Source: Deltaproteobacteria bacterium
GTDB taxonomy: Bacteria > Desulfobacterota > Desulfofervidia > Desulfofervidales > DG-60
Length of the DNA stretch: 6,120 nt
NCBI GenBank assembly: GCA_021163945.1
Contig: JAGGTC010000110.1
Coordinates: 1 to 6,120 of the forward strand
Direction of reading: 5' to 3'
Of the stretch, positions 1 to 5,850 are shown one piece after another (the stretch's first letter is position 1; each line of letters begins with the position of its first letter). The notes under the pieces were generated by a model. The model made no database searches. It saw only the letters and a program-made list of their open reading frames with translations, and was not told the DNA's origin. The translations under genes were made by a program, and so were the position numbers.

Positions 1-35
1 ACCCTGTCTAAATTTAAACTGGTAGCTTAAATCTC

Positions 36-55
36 AAAAACTCGCAACGCTAGAG
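36..55 (-). terminator. Possible weak intrinsic terminator after ychF
   Basis: On the minus strand, CTC-TA-GC-GTT-GC-GAG followed by TTTTT can fold as a 5-bp stem with a 2-nt bulge, then a U-run. It starts about 25 nt after the ychF stop codon, a sensible place for an operon end, but the stem is short and interrupted. Confidence 0.25.
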
Positions 56-76
56 GTTATAAAACCAAGAGGTTAT
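52..76. repeat. 9-bp direct repeat AGAGGTTAT downstream of ychF
   Basis: Two exact copies, 52-60 and 68-76, lie 16 bp apart in the noncoding sequence after the ychF stop. The 1-80 stretch otherwise shows no gene. The second copy also overlaps a small AACC-AAGA-GGTT hairpin (63-74). Function unknown; it could be a remnant of local duplication. Confidence 0.4.
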
Positions 77-80
77 TGAC

Positions 81-1169
81 CTACACATGGAAACGGAAAA
101 AAACAATGTCACCATCGTGAATAACGTAGTCTTTACCTTCCAGGTGAAGGGCGGCCATTTCTCGGACTTTTGAAATTGAACCATATTTTTGGTAATCGTT
201 AAAATGTACAACTTCAGCACGGATGAATCCACGTTCCATATCAGTGTGTACAACACCGGCGGCTTTCTGTGCGGTCGTTCCCTGGCGAATAGTCCATGCC
301 CGTACTTCATTGGTGCCAATGGTGAAAAACGAAATCAATCCTAACAGAGCGTAAGATTCGCGAATTAGTTTTTCTACTGCTACTTCCTTGATTCCCAAGT
401 CCTGACGGAATATCGCCGCATCTGCCGCCTCTAGTTGAGAAATCTCCATTTCAATTTCAGCAGAGAGAGCAGCAATTCTAGTACGAGGACGGTTAGCATA
501 GGATTGTAAAATCTGCAGTCGTTGTTCCTCTTGACCAATGTGCTCTTCTCCGATATTTAAAACAATAAGTAAGGGTTTAGCACTCAAGAACTGATAGCCA
601 CGAATTAGTTTGTTTTCCTCTTCGGTTAATTCTAATTCACGAAGGGGTTTTTCATTTTCCACAAAGCCTCGACATTTTTCGAGAACCAACAACTCTTTCT
701 CATCTTTTGCGTCTTTACGTTTTGCTATTTCCTTTTGTAAACGGTTGATGCGAGTTTCCAGAATAGCCAAATCGGACAGCAAAAGCTCTGTTTCCACAAT
801 CTGAACGTCCTGTTGAGGATTGATCTTTCCTTCTGGATGGGGGACTCTATCGTTGGCAAAATCTCTTACTACTAATAACAACGCTTCGCAGTTGCGCAAC
901 TGGTTAAGAAGTTCATCAAGAATTGTTACCGATCGAGTAGCCCCCTTTGCTATTCCTACTACATCAACATACTCGACAATAGTTTGAATTTTTTTGTGTT
1001 CCGGATAGCTTTGATGAATAAAATCCAACCGGGCATCAGGTACCTTTACCGTCCCCAAGTGTGATTGCCGTCCCCCGGAAAAACTGCTGGTTTCTACCTG
1101 AGAGCCTGTGAGTACATTGAATAATGTCGTCTTGCCTGACAAAGGCAATCCGATAACACCAATTCGCAT
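81..1169 (-). CDS. ychF: Divergent YchF/OLA1-family P-loop NTPase with C-terminal TGS (DUF933) domain
   Basis: Cytoplasmic Obg-superfamily NTPase, 362 aa, the normal length for YchF, which is known to bind ribosomes and usually to prefer ATP. The P-loop GLPLSGKT is at residues 7-14, a DxxG switch II (DVVG) at 69-72, and NIGE at 205-208; the last is the NxxE variant that replaces NKxD in YchF and relaxes guanine specificity. A charged helical insert typical of the family spans about 125-190. The TGS/DUF933 domain (about 279-362) is very YchF-like, with EVRAWTI, AAGVVHTD and ERGFIRAEVV. The N-terminal G domain is less typical: LSGKT replaces the usual NVGKS, and the Gly-rich segment after switch II is replaced by RSVTILDELLNQL. 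The ATG start has a strong GGAGGA ribosome site 5 nt upstream (1175-1180). It is last in the run, 59 nt after the preceding gene. Family assignment is firm; whether it is the housekeeping YchF or a divergent paralogue cannot be told from this window. Confidence 0.93.
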   Translation of the reverse strand: MRIGVIGLPLSGKTTLFNVLTGSQVETSSFSGGRQSHLGTVKVPDARLDFIHQSYPEHKKIQTIVEYVDVVGIAKGATRSVTILDELLNQLRNCEALLLVVRDFANDRVPHPEGKINPQQDVQIVETELLLSDLAILETRINRLQKEIAKRKDAKDEKELLVLEKCRGFVENEKPLRELELTEEENKLIRGYQFLSAKPLLIVLNIGEEHIGQEEQRLQILQSYANRPRTRIAALSAEIEMEISQLEAADAAIFRQDLGIKEVAVEKLIRESYALLGLISFFTIGTNEVRAWTIRQGTTAQKAAGVVHTDMERGFIRAEVVHFNDYQKYGSISKVREMAALHLEGKDYVIHDGDIVFFRFHV

Positions 1170-1228
1170 AATCTTCCTCCCAAGGTTAGATTAAATTCCT
1201 GACGGGGAATGGCTAAATAATCATTGAA

Positions 1229-2239
1229 TTATTTGTGATTTGTTGCCAGCTCCTCAAGAGTTTCAATGATTGCTGCAGCCAGCAGTGGGATCATTATCTC
1301 ATGATGGCCAGTAAAATTGTAGCCTTTGCCTCCGGCCATAGTAGGACGTTGCACTACATTAACTCGGGGTCGATAGTGGGGTAACATGTCGAAGTTAGCG
1401 GTGTAAAAGTGAGTGACTTCATAGCCAAGATTACGAGCAACAGTTAATGCTTTGAGGAAAACTTCAGGTAATATTACACATGAGCCTACGTTAGCTACTA
1501 TTCCACCGTGGTTGGAATCTGTAGAGTCGGGTAAATCCGTAGAGATTTTACCGCCAAGTTGAGTTACGATCTGAGCTAAGATGCGAAAATCACGTAAGCT
1601 AAGTTCCCCGATAGCGGCTCCGTCAGCATTGGGATGCTGATGCATGATATCTGTGCCCAGTCCCACGTGCACTGTTACCGGAAGATTTAATTGATAACCT
1701 TTAGCCAAAAGACTGAGATGGCAATAGGGTGGTAAATCTTGAGAAATACGTTGTCCTAACGCTTCGCCGTAACCCAGGTTTTTTTTTCTAGCCAGAGAGA
1801 TGGTTTCGTTAATAATTTCGGCAGTTTCTTTTACCATGCCAAACGATCCGTTTTGTAAGTTGGCAGTAACATCTTCCGACGTCTGTCCCCAGTATGCCAA
1901 TTCGACATCATGAATAGCACCAGCACCATTTGTGGCCAAAGCTGTGATGACACCTTTTTCCATTAAATCGATAATAATAGGATTTAAGCCACATTTAATG
2001 GGATGCGCTCCCATCATCCAGATAAATGGTTTGTTTTGTCGATGAGCCTTCACTACATGGGTAACAAATTCATGAAATTGTGCTCCAACAAGAATCTTGG
2101 GTAGGGAATTCCAAAACTGTTTGAAAGACATGCCGTGGTGATAAGTAATAGCAAAATCAGAAACGTTTACCTTGCTAACTCGATTTTTGATCGAGATGGA
2201 CTTCACTTTGTTAATTTCGATCTCGTGATATTTGGACAT
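1229..2239 (-). CDS. Deoxyhypusine-synthase-fold protein of unknown function
   Basis: 336 aa from the ATG at 2239; an in-frame TTG at 2251 would add four residues, and neither has a clear ribosome site, so ATG is chosen. Two blocks recall deoxyhypusine synthase (DHS). GAHPIKCGLNPIIIDLMEKG followed by ATNGAGAIHDVE (77-113) matches the DHS segment with SSGI and TTAGGVEED. The region of GTD, GGIVANVGSCVILPEVFLKA and HFYTANFD (about 194-284), then EIMIPLLAAAIIE (314-326), matches the DHS C-terminal half. DHS uses NAD and spermidine to modify a lysine of eIF5A, a protein bacteria lack; bacterial relatives include homospermidine synthases. Here the KHH and WGK catalytic segments of DHS are not recognisable, although a GGK occurs at 303-305 with different spacing. 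A conserved-looking GTDIMHQHPNADGAA (194-208) could form an active site. It starts 26 nt after the DUF3108 gene, so is likely co-transcribed. The fold assignment is by motif recall and fairly confident; substrate and reaction are unknown. Confidence 0.85.
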   Translation of the reverse strand: MSKYHEIEINKVKSISIKNRVSKVNVSDFAITYHHGMSFKQFWNSLPKILVGAQFHEFVTHVVKAHRQNKPFIWMMGAHPIKCGLNPIIIDLMEKGVITALATNGAGAIHDVELAYWGQTSEDVTANLQNGSFGMVKETAEIINETISLARKKNLGYGEALGQRISQDLPPYCHLSLLAKGYQLNLPVTVHVGLGTDIMHQHPNADGAAIGELSLRDFRILAQIVTQLGGKISTDLPDSTDSNHGGIVANVGSCVILPEVFLKALTVARNLGYEVTHFYTANFDMLPHYRPRVNVVQRPTMAGGKGYNFTGHHEIMIPLLAAAIIETLEELATNHK

Positions 2240-2265
2240 ATTGCGTACCAAAGATTATTTTTACT

Positions 2266-3153
2266 TTAGTCATTTACTACTCCCTTGTAATCGGTCAATT
2301 CAGCGACGATTGACCCGATCACAATTTCGCTTTTCATCAATACTGGCATTCGACGACGATCGTCAGTTAGCCAGACCTTTAGGCTTCCTTTTTGCTGGAA
2401 AATACCAGTGCTTTTAAGGATGGGTTTCACTACGATGCAATCAAAAACGCCTGCTGGCACTTTGACCCGCTCTCGTCGTAATACCTTGACCTCCAAAGGA
2501 TAGATTTTGCCACTCGCATAGTTATCTACAGCAATTGATGTTCCTACAATTAAATCCTGGGTACGAACGTAATACAACGCGGAAAGTACATCCTGAACAA
2601 AAGGTGGAGCTTGGACAGTGTCTTTGCGGGTGATTACAAGATTGCGCTTCTGATCGTAGATTTCTATTACATCAGCTTTAAACTTACCTTCCCGCAGATG
2701 TTTTTCAAAACGCCAGCTAAAAATGCCTTCAATGTCAATAAAAGATTCTGCCCGATCTCGGACCTTGTAAAAGGTAGAGAAAAAACTATTGGATTCCGCA
2801 CGAGACACTACACGATAGACTTTTCGATTTTGCACCCTGGTAATTTCTGGAATTTCCATCACTGCAGTACCCGCATGCAGCGGTCCCCAGCGGATTAAAA
2901 AAGTCAATTTTTCACCCACTCGAAAGGATGAATTGGGAATTCGGCGAGGGTAATATATTGTTTTTTCCAGGGTAGCTGTATCATTTAATCCTAAATTTGC
3001 ATCTACTGCTTTGGAACTATCACTTACAACTACCTTATTGTTCCCGTTCGATGCGAATGGGGATAAAGTCTGTCCCTGACTGAGGGGAGTCCATAAGAAA
3101 GATAAGATTTGAACCGTCACAACTGTCCATAAAGTTAAGATTATTTGTTTCAC
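2266..3153 (-). CDS. Secreted DUF3108-domain protein
   Basis: 295 aa. The N-terminus has a basic residue followed by a hydrophobic stretch (about residues 4-24), reading as a Sec signal peptide with possible cleavage after SQG (27). A low-complexity Ser/Asn/Asp-rich linker follows (28-65). The DUF3108 domain covers about 74-291. Its hallmarks are FRVGEKLTFLIRWG with LHAGTAVMEI (78-101), FSWRFEKHLREGKF (145-158), the VPAGVFDCIVVKP turn (232-244), and the closing GSLKVWLTDDRRRMPV with IGSIVAEL (256-286). DUF3108 proteins are predicted beta-rich periplasmic or outer-membrane proteins of unknown biochemical role. No lipobox cysteine is seen, so a soluble periplasmic form is more likely than a lipoprotein. 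The start is GTG, since no other plausible start codon lies before the signal peptide, with AGGGAG 11 nt upstream. It sits 20 nt after a glycosyltransferase, placing it in the envelope operon. Confidence 0.9.
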   Translation of the reverse strand: MKQIILTLWTVVTVQILSFLWTPLSQGQTLSPFASNGNNKVVVSDSSKAVDANLGLNDTATLEKTIYYPRRIPNSSFRVGEKLTFLIRWGPLHAGTAVMEIPEITRVQNRKVYRVVSRAESNSFFSTFYKVRDRAESFIDIEGIFSWRFEKHLREGKFKADVIEIYDQKRNLVITRKDTVQAPPFVQDVLSALYYVRTQDLIVGTSIAVDNYASGKIYPLEVKVLRRERVKVPAGVFDCIVVKPILKSTGIFQQKGSLKVWLTDDRRRMPVLMKSEIVIGSIVAELTDYKGVVND

Positions 3154-3164
3154 CTTGATCTGTA

Positions 3165-3170
3165 CTCCCT
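3165..3170 (-). promoter_or_regulatory. Ribosome binding site for the GTG-started DUF3108 gene
   Basis: AGGGAG on the minus strand lies 11 nt before the GTG at 3153. It supports the non-ATG start, which is also required to include the complete signal peptide. The spacing is a little long. Confidence 0.55.
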
Positions 3171-3173
3171 AAG

Positions 3174-4199
3174 TTAAGTTACAATACCTCTAATATTTAT
3201 TTCGGCCATTTTTAGCACATCTTTAACACTTATTTTGTCCATACAATTATAGTGGGGACAGCGCGAAGGATTGCATTTTTGACATTCCCCTACTGGAGGC
3301 ATAACAACCGATGTCGGTTTTCCATAAGGGCCCCAACGGTCCGGGTGACAAGGTCGAATGGGACAATACAGGCCAATTACCTCCGTACCCATTGCCACTG
3401 CCAAATGTAGCGGGCCCGTACTATTTGCGATCAAAAGGTTCGCACGTCGCAGCAGTGCCCCCAACTCCTTTAATGACAACTGGCCGTCAAGCCGAAGAAT
3501 AGGCGCTTTTGTTAAACGAAAAAATTCATCGATAAGCTTTTTTTCTGAATGAACCCCAGTTACCACAACCCGGACCTTATGCTGGTAAAATAACTCATCA
3601 GCTAACTGAGCAAATTTTTGCACCGGCCAGTTCAGAGCCGAACCACCACTGCCAGGGTGTAAAATTACCAGCGGCTGATTGGGATCCACTCCCTGATTAG
3701 CCAGAAGCGCTTCGATCCTTTCTTCGGCCTCAAGAGGGATGGTAAATAAAAACTTTACCTCCGGTTTTTCAATTCCCAGAGGGCGTAATAAAGAAAGATT
3801 GTACTCGACCTCATGACGTCGGGAAACTTTGCGATGCTCAAAAACACGTCGGTTGAAAAAGACCGAGTAGGCACGAAAACCCGTTCCAATGCGCTGGGGA
3901 ATACCTGCTAACCAGCTCAATACTGCCCATTTGGCTTCTGGATGTAAGAAAATTGCCGTACCGAAATTTTCCTCACGCAGCCGTTGCAATGCTTTAAACC
4001 AGTTGCCGAACTCTTCTTCCACCAGGATACCATCTACAGCCGGATGACACTCCACAATTTCTTTAGTGTAAGACCGTACTAAAAAGAAAATTCGAGCTTG
4101 AGGAAAATGTTGCTTCAGAGCTACCGCAACTGGAGTAGAAAGGATCACGTCCCCTATCCGGTCAGTACGGACAAGCAAAAATTTTTCACTCTCTATCAA
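3174..4199 (-). CDS. Glycosyltransferase family 9 protein (heptosyltransferase-like), divergent
   Basis: 341 aa, the usual size for ADP-heptose:LPS heptosyltransferases, which have two Rossmann domains (GT-B fold) and add core sugars to lipid A at the cytoplasmic face of the inner membrane. The N-terminal RTDRIGDVILSTP (11-23) carries the family GD motif, with Asp17 at the proposed catalytic-base position. The sugar-nucleotide half has VILHPGSGGSALNWP (178-192) and NSTGPLHLAVAMGT (259-272). Two differences from the neighbouring paralogue stand out: the conserved Lys of the PGS...K.W loop is Leu189, and ND-SAPAH becomes NSTGPLH. The C-terminus has a cysteine cluster, C306-x2-C-x4-C-x4-C319. 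The start is TTG at 4199, supported by AGGA 9 nt upstream and by placing the first beta strand normally; there is no ATG nearby. It lies 64 nt after the phosphatase gene. GT9 membership is sure; donor, acceptor, and whether it is a heptosyltransferase are not. Confidence 0.92.
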   Translation of the reverse strand: MIESEKFLLVRTDRIGDVILSTPVAVALKQHFPQARIFFLVRSYTKEIVECHPAVDGILVEEEFGNWFKALQRLREENFGTAIFLHPEAKWAVLSWLAGIPQRIGTGFRAYSVFFNRRVFEHRKVSRRHEVEYNLSLLRPLGIEKPEVKFLFTIPLEAEERIEALLANQGVDPNQPLVILHPGSGGSALNWPVQKFAQLADELFYQHKVRVVVTGVHSEKKLIDEFFRLTKAPILRLDGQLSLKELGALLRRANLLIANSTGPLHLAVAMGTEVIGLYCPIRPCHPDRWGPYGKPTSVVMPPVGECQKCNPSRCPHYNCMDKISVKDVLKMAEINIRGIVT

Positions 4200-4208
4200 A
4201 ATAGATTG

Positions 4209-4212
4209 TCCT
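4209..4212 (-). promoter_or_regulatory. Ribosome binding site for the TTG-started GT9 gene
   Basis: AGGA on the minus strand lies 9 nt before the TTG at 4199, ideal spacing for a start codon. It decides the start, because no ATG or GTG is available before the first conserved strand of the glycosyltransferase. Confidence 0.55.
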
Positions 4213-4227
4213 GGTGATGAGAAGTTT

Positions 4228-4255
4228 TAAAAAATCTCTCCGCGCTCTAAAAAAT
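4228..4255. repeat. Paired TAAAAAAT direct repeat in the intergenic gap
   Basis: Two identical 8-bp copies of TAAAAAAT (4228-4235 and 4248-4255) are spaced 20 bp apart and separated by the GC-rich CTCTCCGCGCTC. They lie in the 64-nt gap between the phosphatase and the second glycosyltransferase. The transcript therefore has two U-runs around a GC-rich patch, but I see no matching hairpin arms, so this is not a clear terminator. A protein-binding site about two helical turns long, or chance in AT-rich spacer DNA, are both possible. Confidence 0.4.
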
Positions 4256-4263
4256 GGACTTTC

Positions 4264-4758
4264 TTATGAATTCGTATCTACCAATTGTAATAGGCGCGGT
4301 AAAATGCGACGGATTTCATTTTCTAATTCTTGAAAAACCCGACGGTAAAAGCCTTGTGGCCGACCGATCGGGTCAGGTACGTCAGTATGCCGGCGTCGAT
4401 TGGGCTTTCGATCAAAGCTCTTCAATAGAAAGACATTGTCCCGATATTGTGGATAGTGTTGGACAATATATTGATAATGTTCTTTGGCCATCACAAAAAC
4501 AATGTTTGAATCACGTAACAGCGGTTCCGATAACTCCTGTGCTCGATGTTTGGAAATGTCGATTCCGTGCTCTTTGGCCACAGCAATAGCTTGGGACGAT
4601 GCTGGGCTGTTCTCAATAGCAGCAGTGCCAGCCGAGGTTACTTTTACCTTCGAGCGGTAATCTTCTGGCAACAGATGCTCAAGGATCCCTTGTGCCATCG
4701 GACTGCGACAAGCATTGCCCGTGCAGACAAACAGCACTTGATAAAGTTTATTGCTCAT
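4264..4758 (-). CDS. Low-molecular-weight protein phosphatase (Wzb/YwlE-like)
   Basis: 164 aa cytoplasmic phosphatase using a cysteine-phosphate intermediate. The catalytic P-loop CTGNACRSP (12-20) is the CX5R motif with nucleophile Cys12 and Arg18. SAGTAA (42-47), GIDISKHRAQ (65-74) and the general-acid DPIG loop with Asp129 (129-132) follow in family order. Length is slightly above the usual 140-160. Relatives include tyrosine phosphatases that control polysaccharide export (Wzb) and arginine phosphatases (YwlE). The residue that separates these classes is Thr in YwlE and usually Ile in tyrosine phosphatases; here it is Ala16, so substrate class is open. The overall sequence feels closer to the YwlE-like bacterial branch. 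The ATG overlaps the end of the upstream glycosyltransferase gene by 11 bp, with AGGA 11 nt upstream inside that gene, suggesting translational coupling. Lying between two GT9 genes, it may regulate LPS or surface-sugar synthesis; that is inference. Confidence 0.93.
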   Translation of the reverse strand: MSNKLYQVLFVCTGNACRSPMAQGILEHLLPEDYRSKVKVTSAGTAAIENSPASSQAIAVAKEHGIDISKHRAQELSEPLLRDSNIVFVMAKEHYQYIVQHYPQYRDNVFLLKSFDRKPNRRRHTDVPDPIGRPQGFYRRVFQELENEIRRILPRLLQLVDTNS

Positions 4759-5782
4759 TTATGAGAACATCCTGAACAGCTTCATAGACCATATCAACTG
4801 TAATTTCGTTCATACATTCAAAGGTCCGAATGGGACATTTTTTACTGCCATGATTACTACAGGGACGACAAAGCAGTTTTTTCTCCACTATCCGATGTTT
4901 TTCTTTTCCATAAGGGGAAAAACCAAAACTGGGCACAGTAGGACCAAATATGGCTACTACGGGTGTGTCCATAGCAGCACCTAAATGAGCAGGAGCACTA
5001 TCGTTGGAAACCAACACTCGACAACGTCGAATTGCTTCTGCCGACTGACGCAAGTTGAGACAACTAATTAAATTGATTACTTGCCCCTTGCATTCTATTT
5101 CAATCTCTTTGCCAATCTTTTGATCATTAACACCGCCTATTAATACTATAGAATGTCCTTCCTGGCGAAGTTGCTTTGCCAGCGCTGCAAAACGCTCGCT
5201 AAGCCAACGCTTGGTCGGCCATACAGAGCCAGGGGCTAAGGCAATAGCATCCTGAATCTGATACTGTTGAAAAAGTTGATCCACTAAAATCTTATCCTCA
5301 TCAGTAGGGAAAATACGGGGAGCGACTCCTTGGGTAGCACCAATCCCTAATACTGAAAGCAAAGTAAGGTTTCGTTCTACTTCGTGGCGTTGAGTTGCAT
5401 AGGGTACTTGTTGGGTGTAGAGAATTGTTGCCGGGCTACGATCAAATCCTGCTCGTACTGGAATGTGGCTAAAAAATGTTAATAAAGCACTGCGCCATGA
5501 ACGATGGGGTAAAAGTGCCAGGTCAAAATTCATCTTTTTAAGACGTTTGGCAAGTTTCAACAAACTCCAAGGCCATCTTTCCTTGCCGTGTTTATCGTAA
5601 CAAATAATATGATCTACAAATGGATTGTTTTCAAGCAATTCCCTAGTTGTAGGAGTAACCAGAAAACTAACTTCTACTTGTTGGAGTTTTTCTTTAAGTA
5701 TCTGAGCCATCGGTGTGGTTAAGATTACATCTCCAGGGTAAGCAGTTTGGACAATTAAGATTTTGAAAATTTGCGTATTCAT
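4748..5782 (-). CDS. waaF: Lipopolysaccharide heptosyltransferase II-like GT9 enzyme
   Basis: 344 aa from the ATG at 5782; an in-frame TTG at 5794 would add four residues, and neither start has a clear ribosome site. WaaF transfers the second L-glycero-D-manno-heptose from ADP-heptose to the LPS inner core in the cytoplasm. Visible GT9/WaaF features are KILIVQTAYPGDVILTTP (7-24) with the catalytic-base Asp18, LAPGSVWPTKRW (182-193) with phosphate-binding Lys191, and VSNDSAPAHLGAAMDTPVVA (258-277) followed by IFGPT, the typical WaaF-type donor-site block. A C-terminal cysteine cluster, C305-x2-C-x7-C-x6-C323, is shared in form with the downstream GT9 protein and occurs in many non-enterobacterial members. 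It follows an LpxL-type acyltransferase, which supports an LPS role, and its 3' end overlaps the phosphatase gene by 11 bp. GT9 assignment is certain; the exact heptose acceptor is inferred. Confidence 0.93.
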   Translation of the reverse strand: MNTQIFKILIVQTAYPGDVILTTPMAQILKEKLQQVEVSFLVTPTTRELLENNPFVDHIICYDKHGKERWPWSLLKLAKRLKKMNFDLALLPHRSWRSALLTFFSHIPVRAGFDRSPATILYTQQVPYATQRHEVERNLTLLSVLGIGATQGVAPRIFPTDEDKILVDQLFQQYQIQDAIALAPGSVWPTKRWLSERFAALAKQLRQEGHSIVLIGGVNDQKIGKEIEIECKGQVINLISCLNLRQSAEAIRRCRVLVSNDSAPAHLGAAMDTPVVAIFGPTVPSFGFSPYGKEKHRIVEKKLLCRPCSNHGSKKCPIRTFECMNEITVDMVYEAVQDVLINEQ

Positions 5783-5810
5783 TTTAAGTATCAATTAATA
5801 GAAACTTAAA
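5783..5810. repeat. AT-rich inverted repeat directly before the waaF-like start
   Basis: Perfect 7-bp arms TTTAAGT (5783-5789) and ACTTAAA (5804-5810) enclose 14 bp, immediately upstream of the ATG at 5782. The gap between this gene and the acyltransferase (5783-5850) is very AT-rich. As RNA the arms would form a weak all-but-one A-U hairpin over the place where a ribosome site should be; as DNA it could be an operator. I found no convincing -35/-10 pair here. Confidence 0.35.
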
Positions 5811-5850
5811 TGTTTATTAATTGTCTTAGGAAGTTTAAATAAAATGTAAA

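Noticed and set aside
50..319. 89-aa minus-strand open frame over the 3' end of ychF
   Set aside because: It overlaps ychF in another frame, and the ychF frame has clear TGS-domain homology there; the alternative protein resembles nothing I recognise.
889..902. Perfect 14-bp palindrome CAGTTGCGCAACTG within ychF
   Set aside because: One such palindrome is not unexpected by chance in 6 kb, and it lies in coding sequence; no second copy seen.
1195..1210. ATTCC/GGAAT 5-bp inverted repeat before ychF
   Set aside because: The stem is too short to be meaningful, has no U-run after it, and does not reach the GGAGGA ribosome site.
4254..4589. 111-aa plus-strand open frame
   Set aside because: It is antisense to the low-molecular-weight phosphatase gene, whose catalytic motifs are intact; no family features or ribosome site.
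5795..5850. Possible promoter (TTTACA as a -35) before the waaF-like gene
   Set aside because: At 16-18 bp spacing there is no acceptable -10 hexamer; AT-richness alone explains the match.
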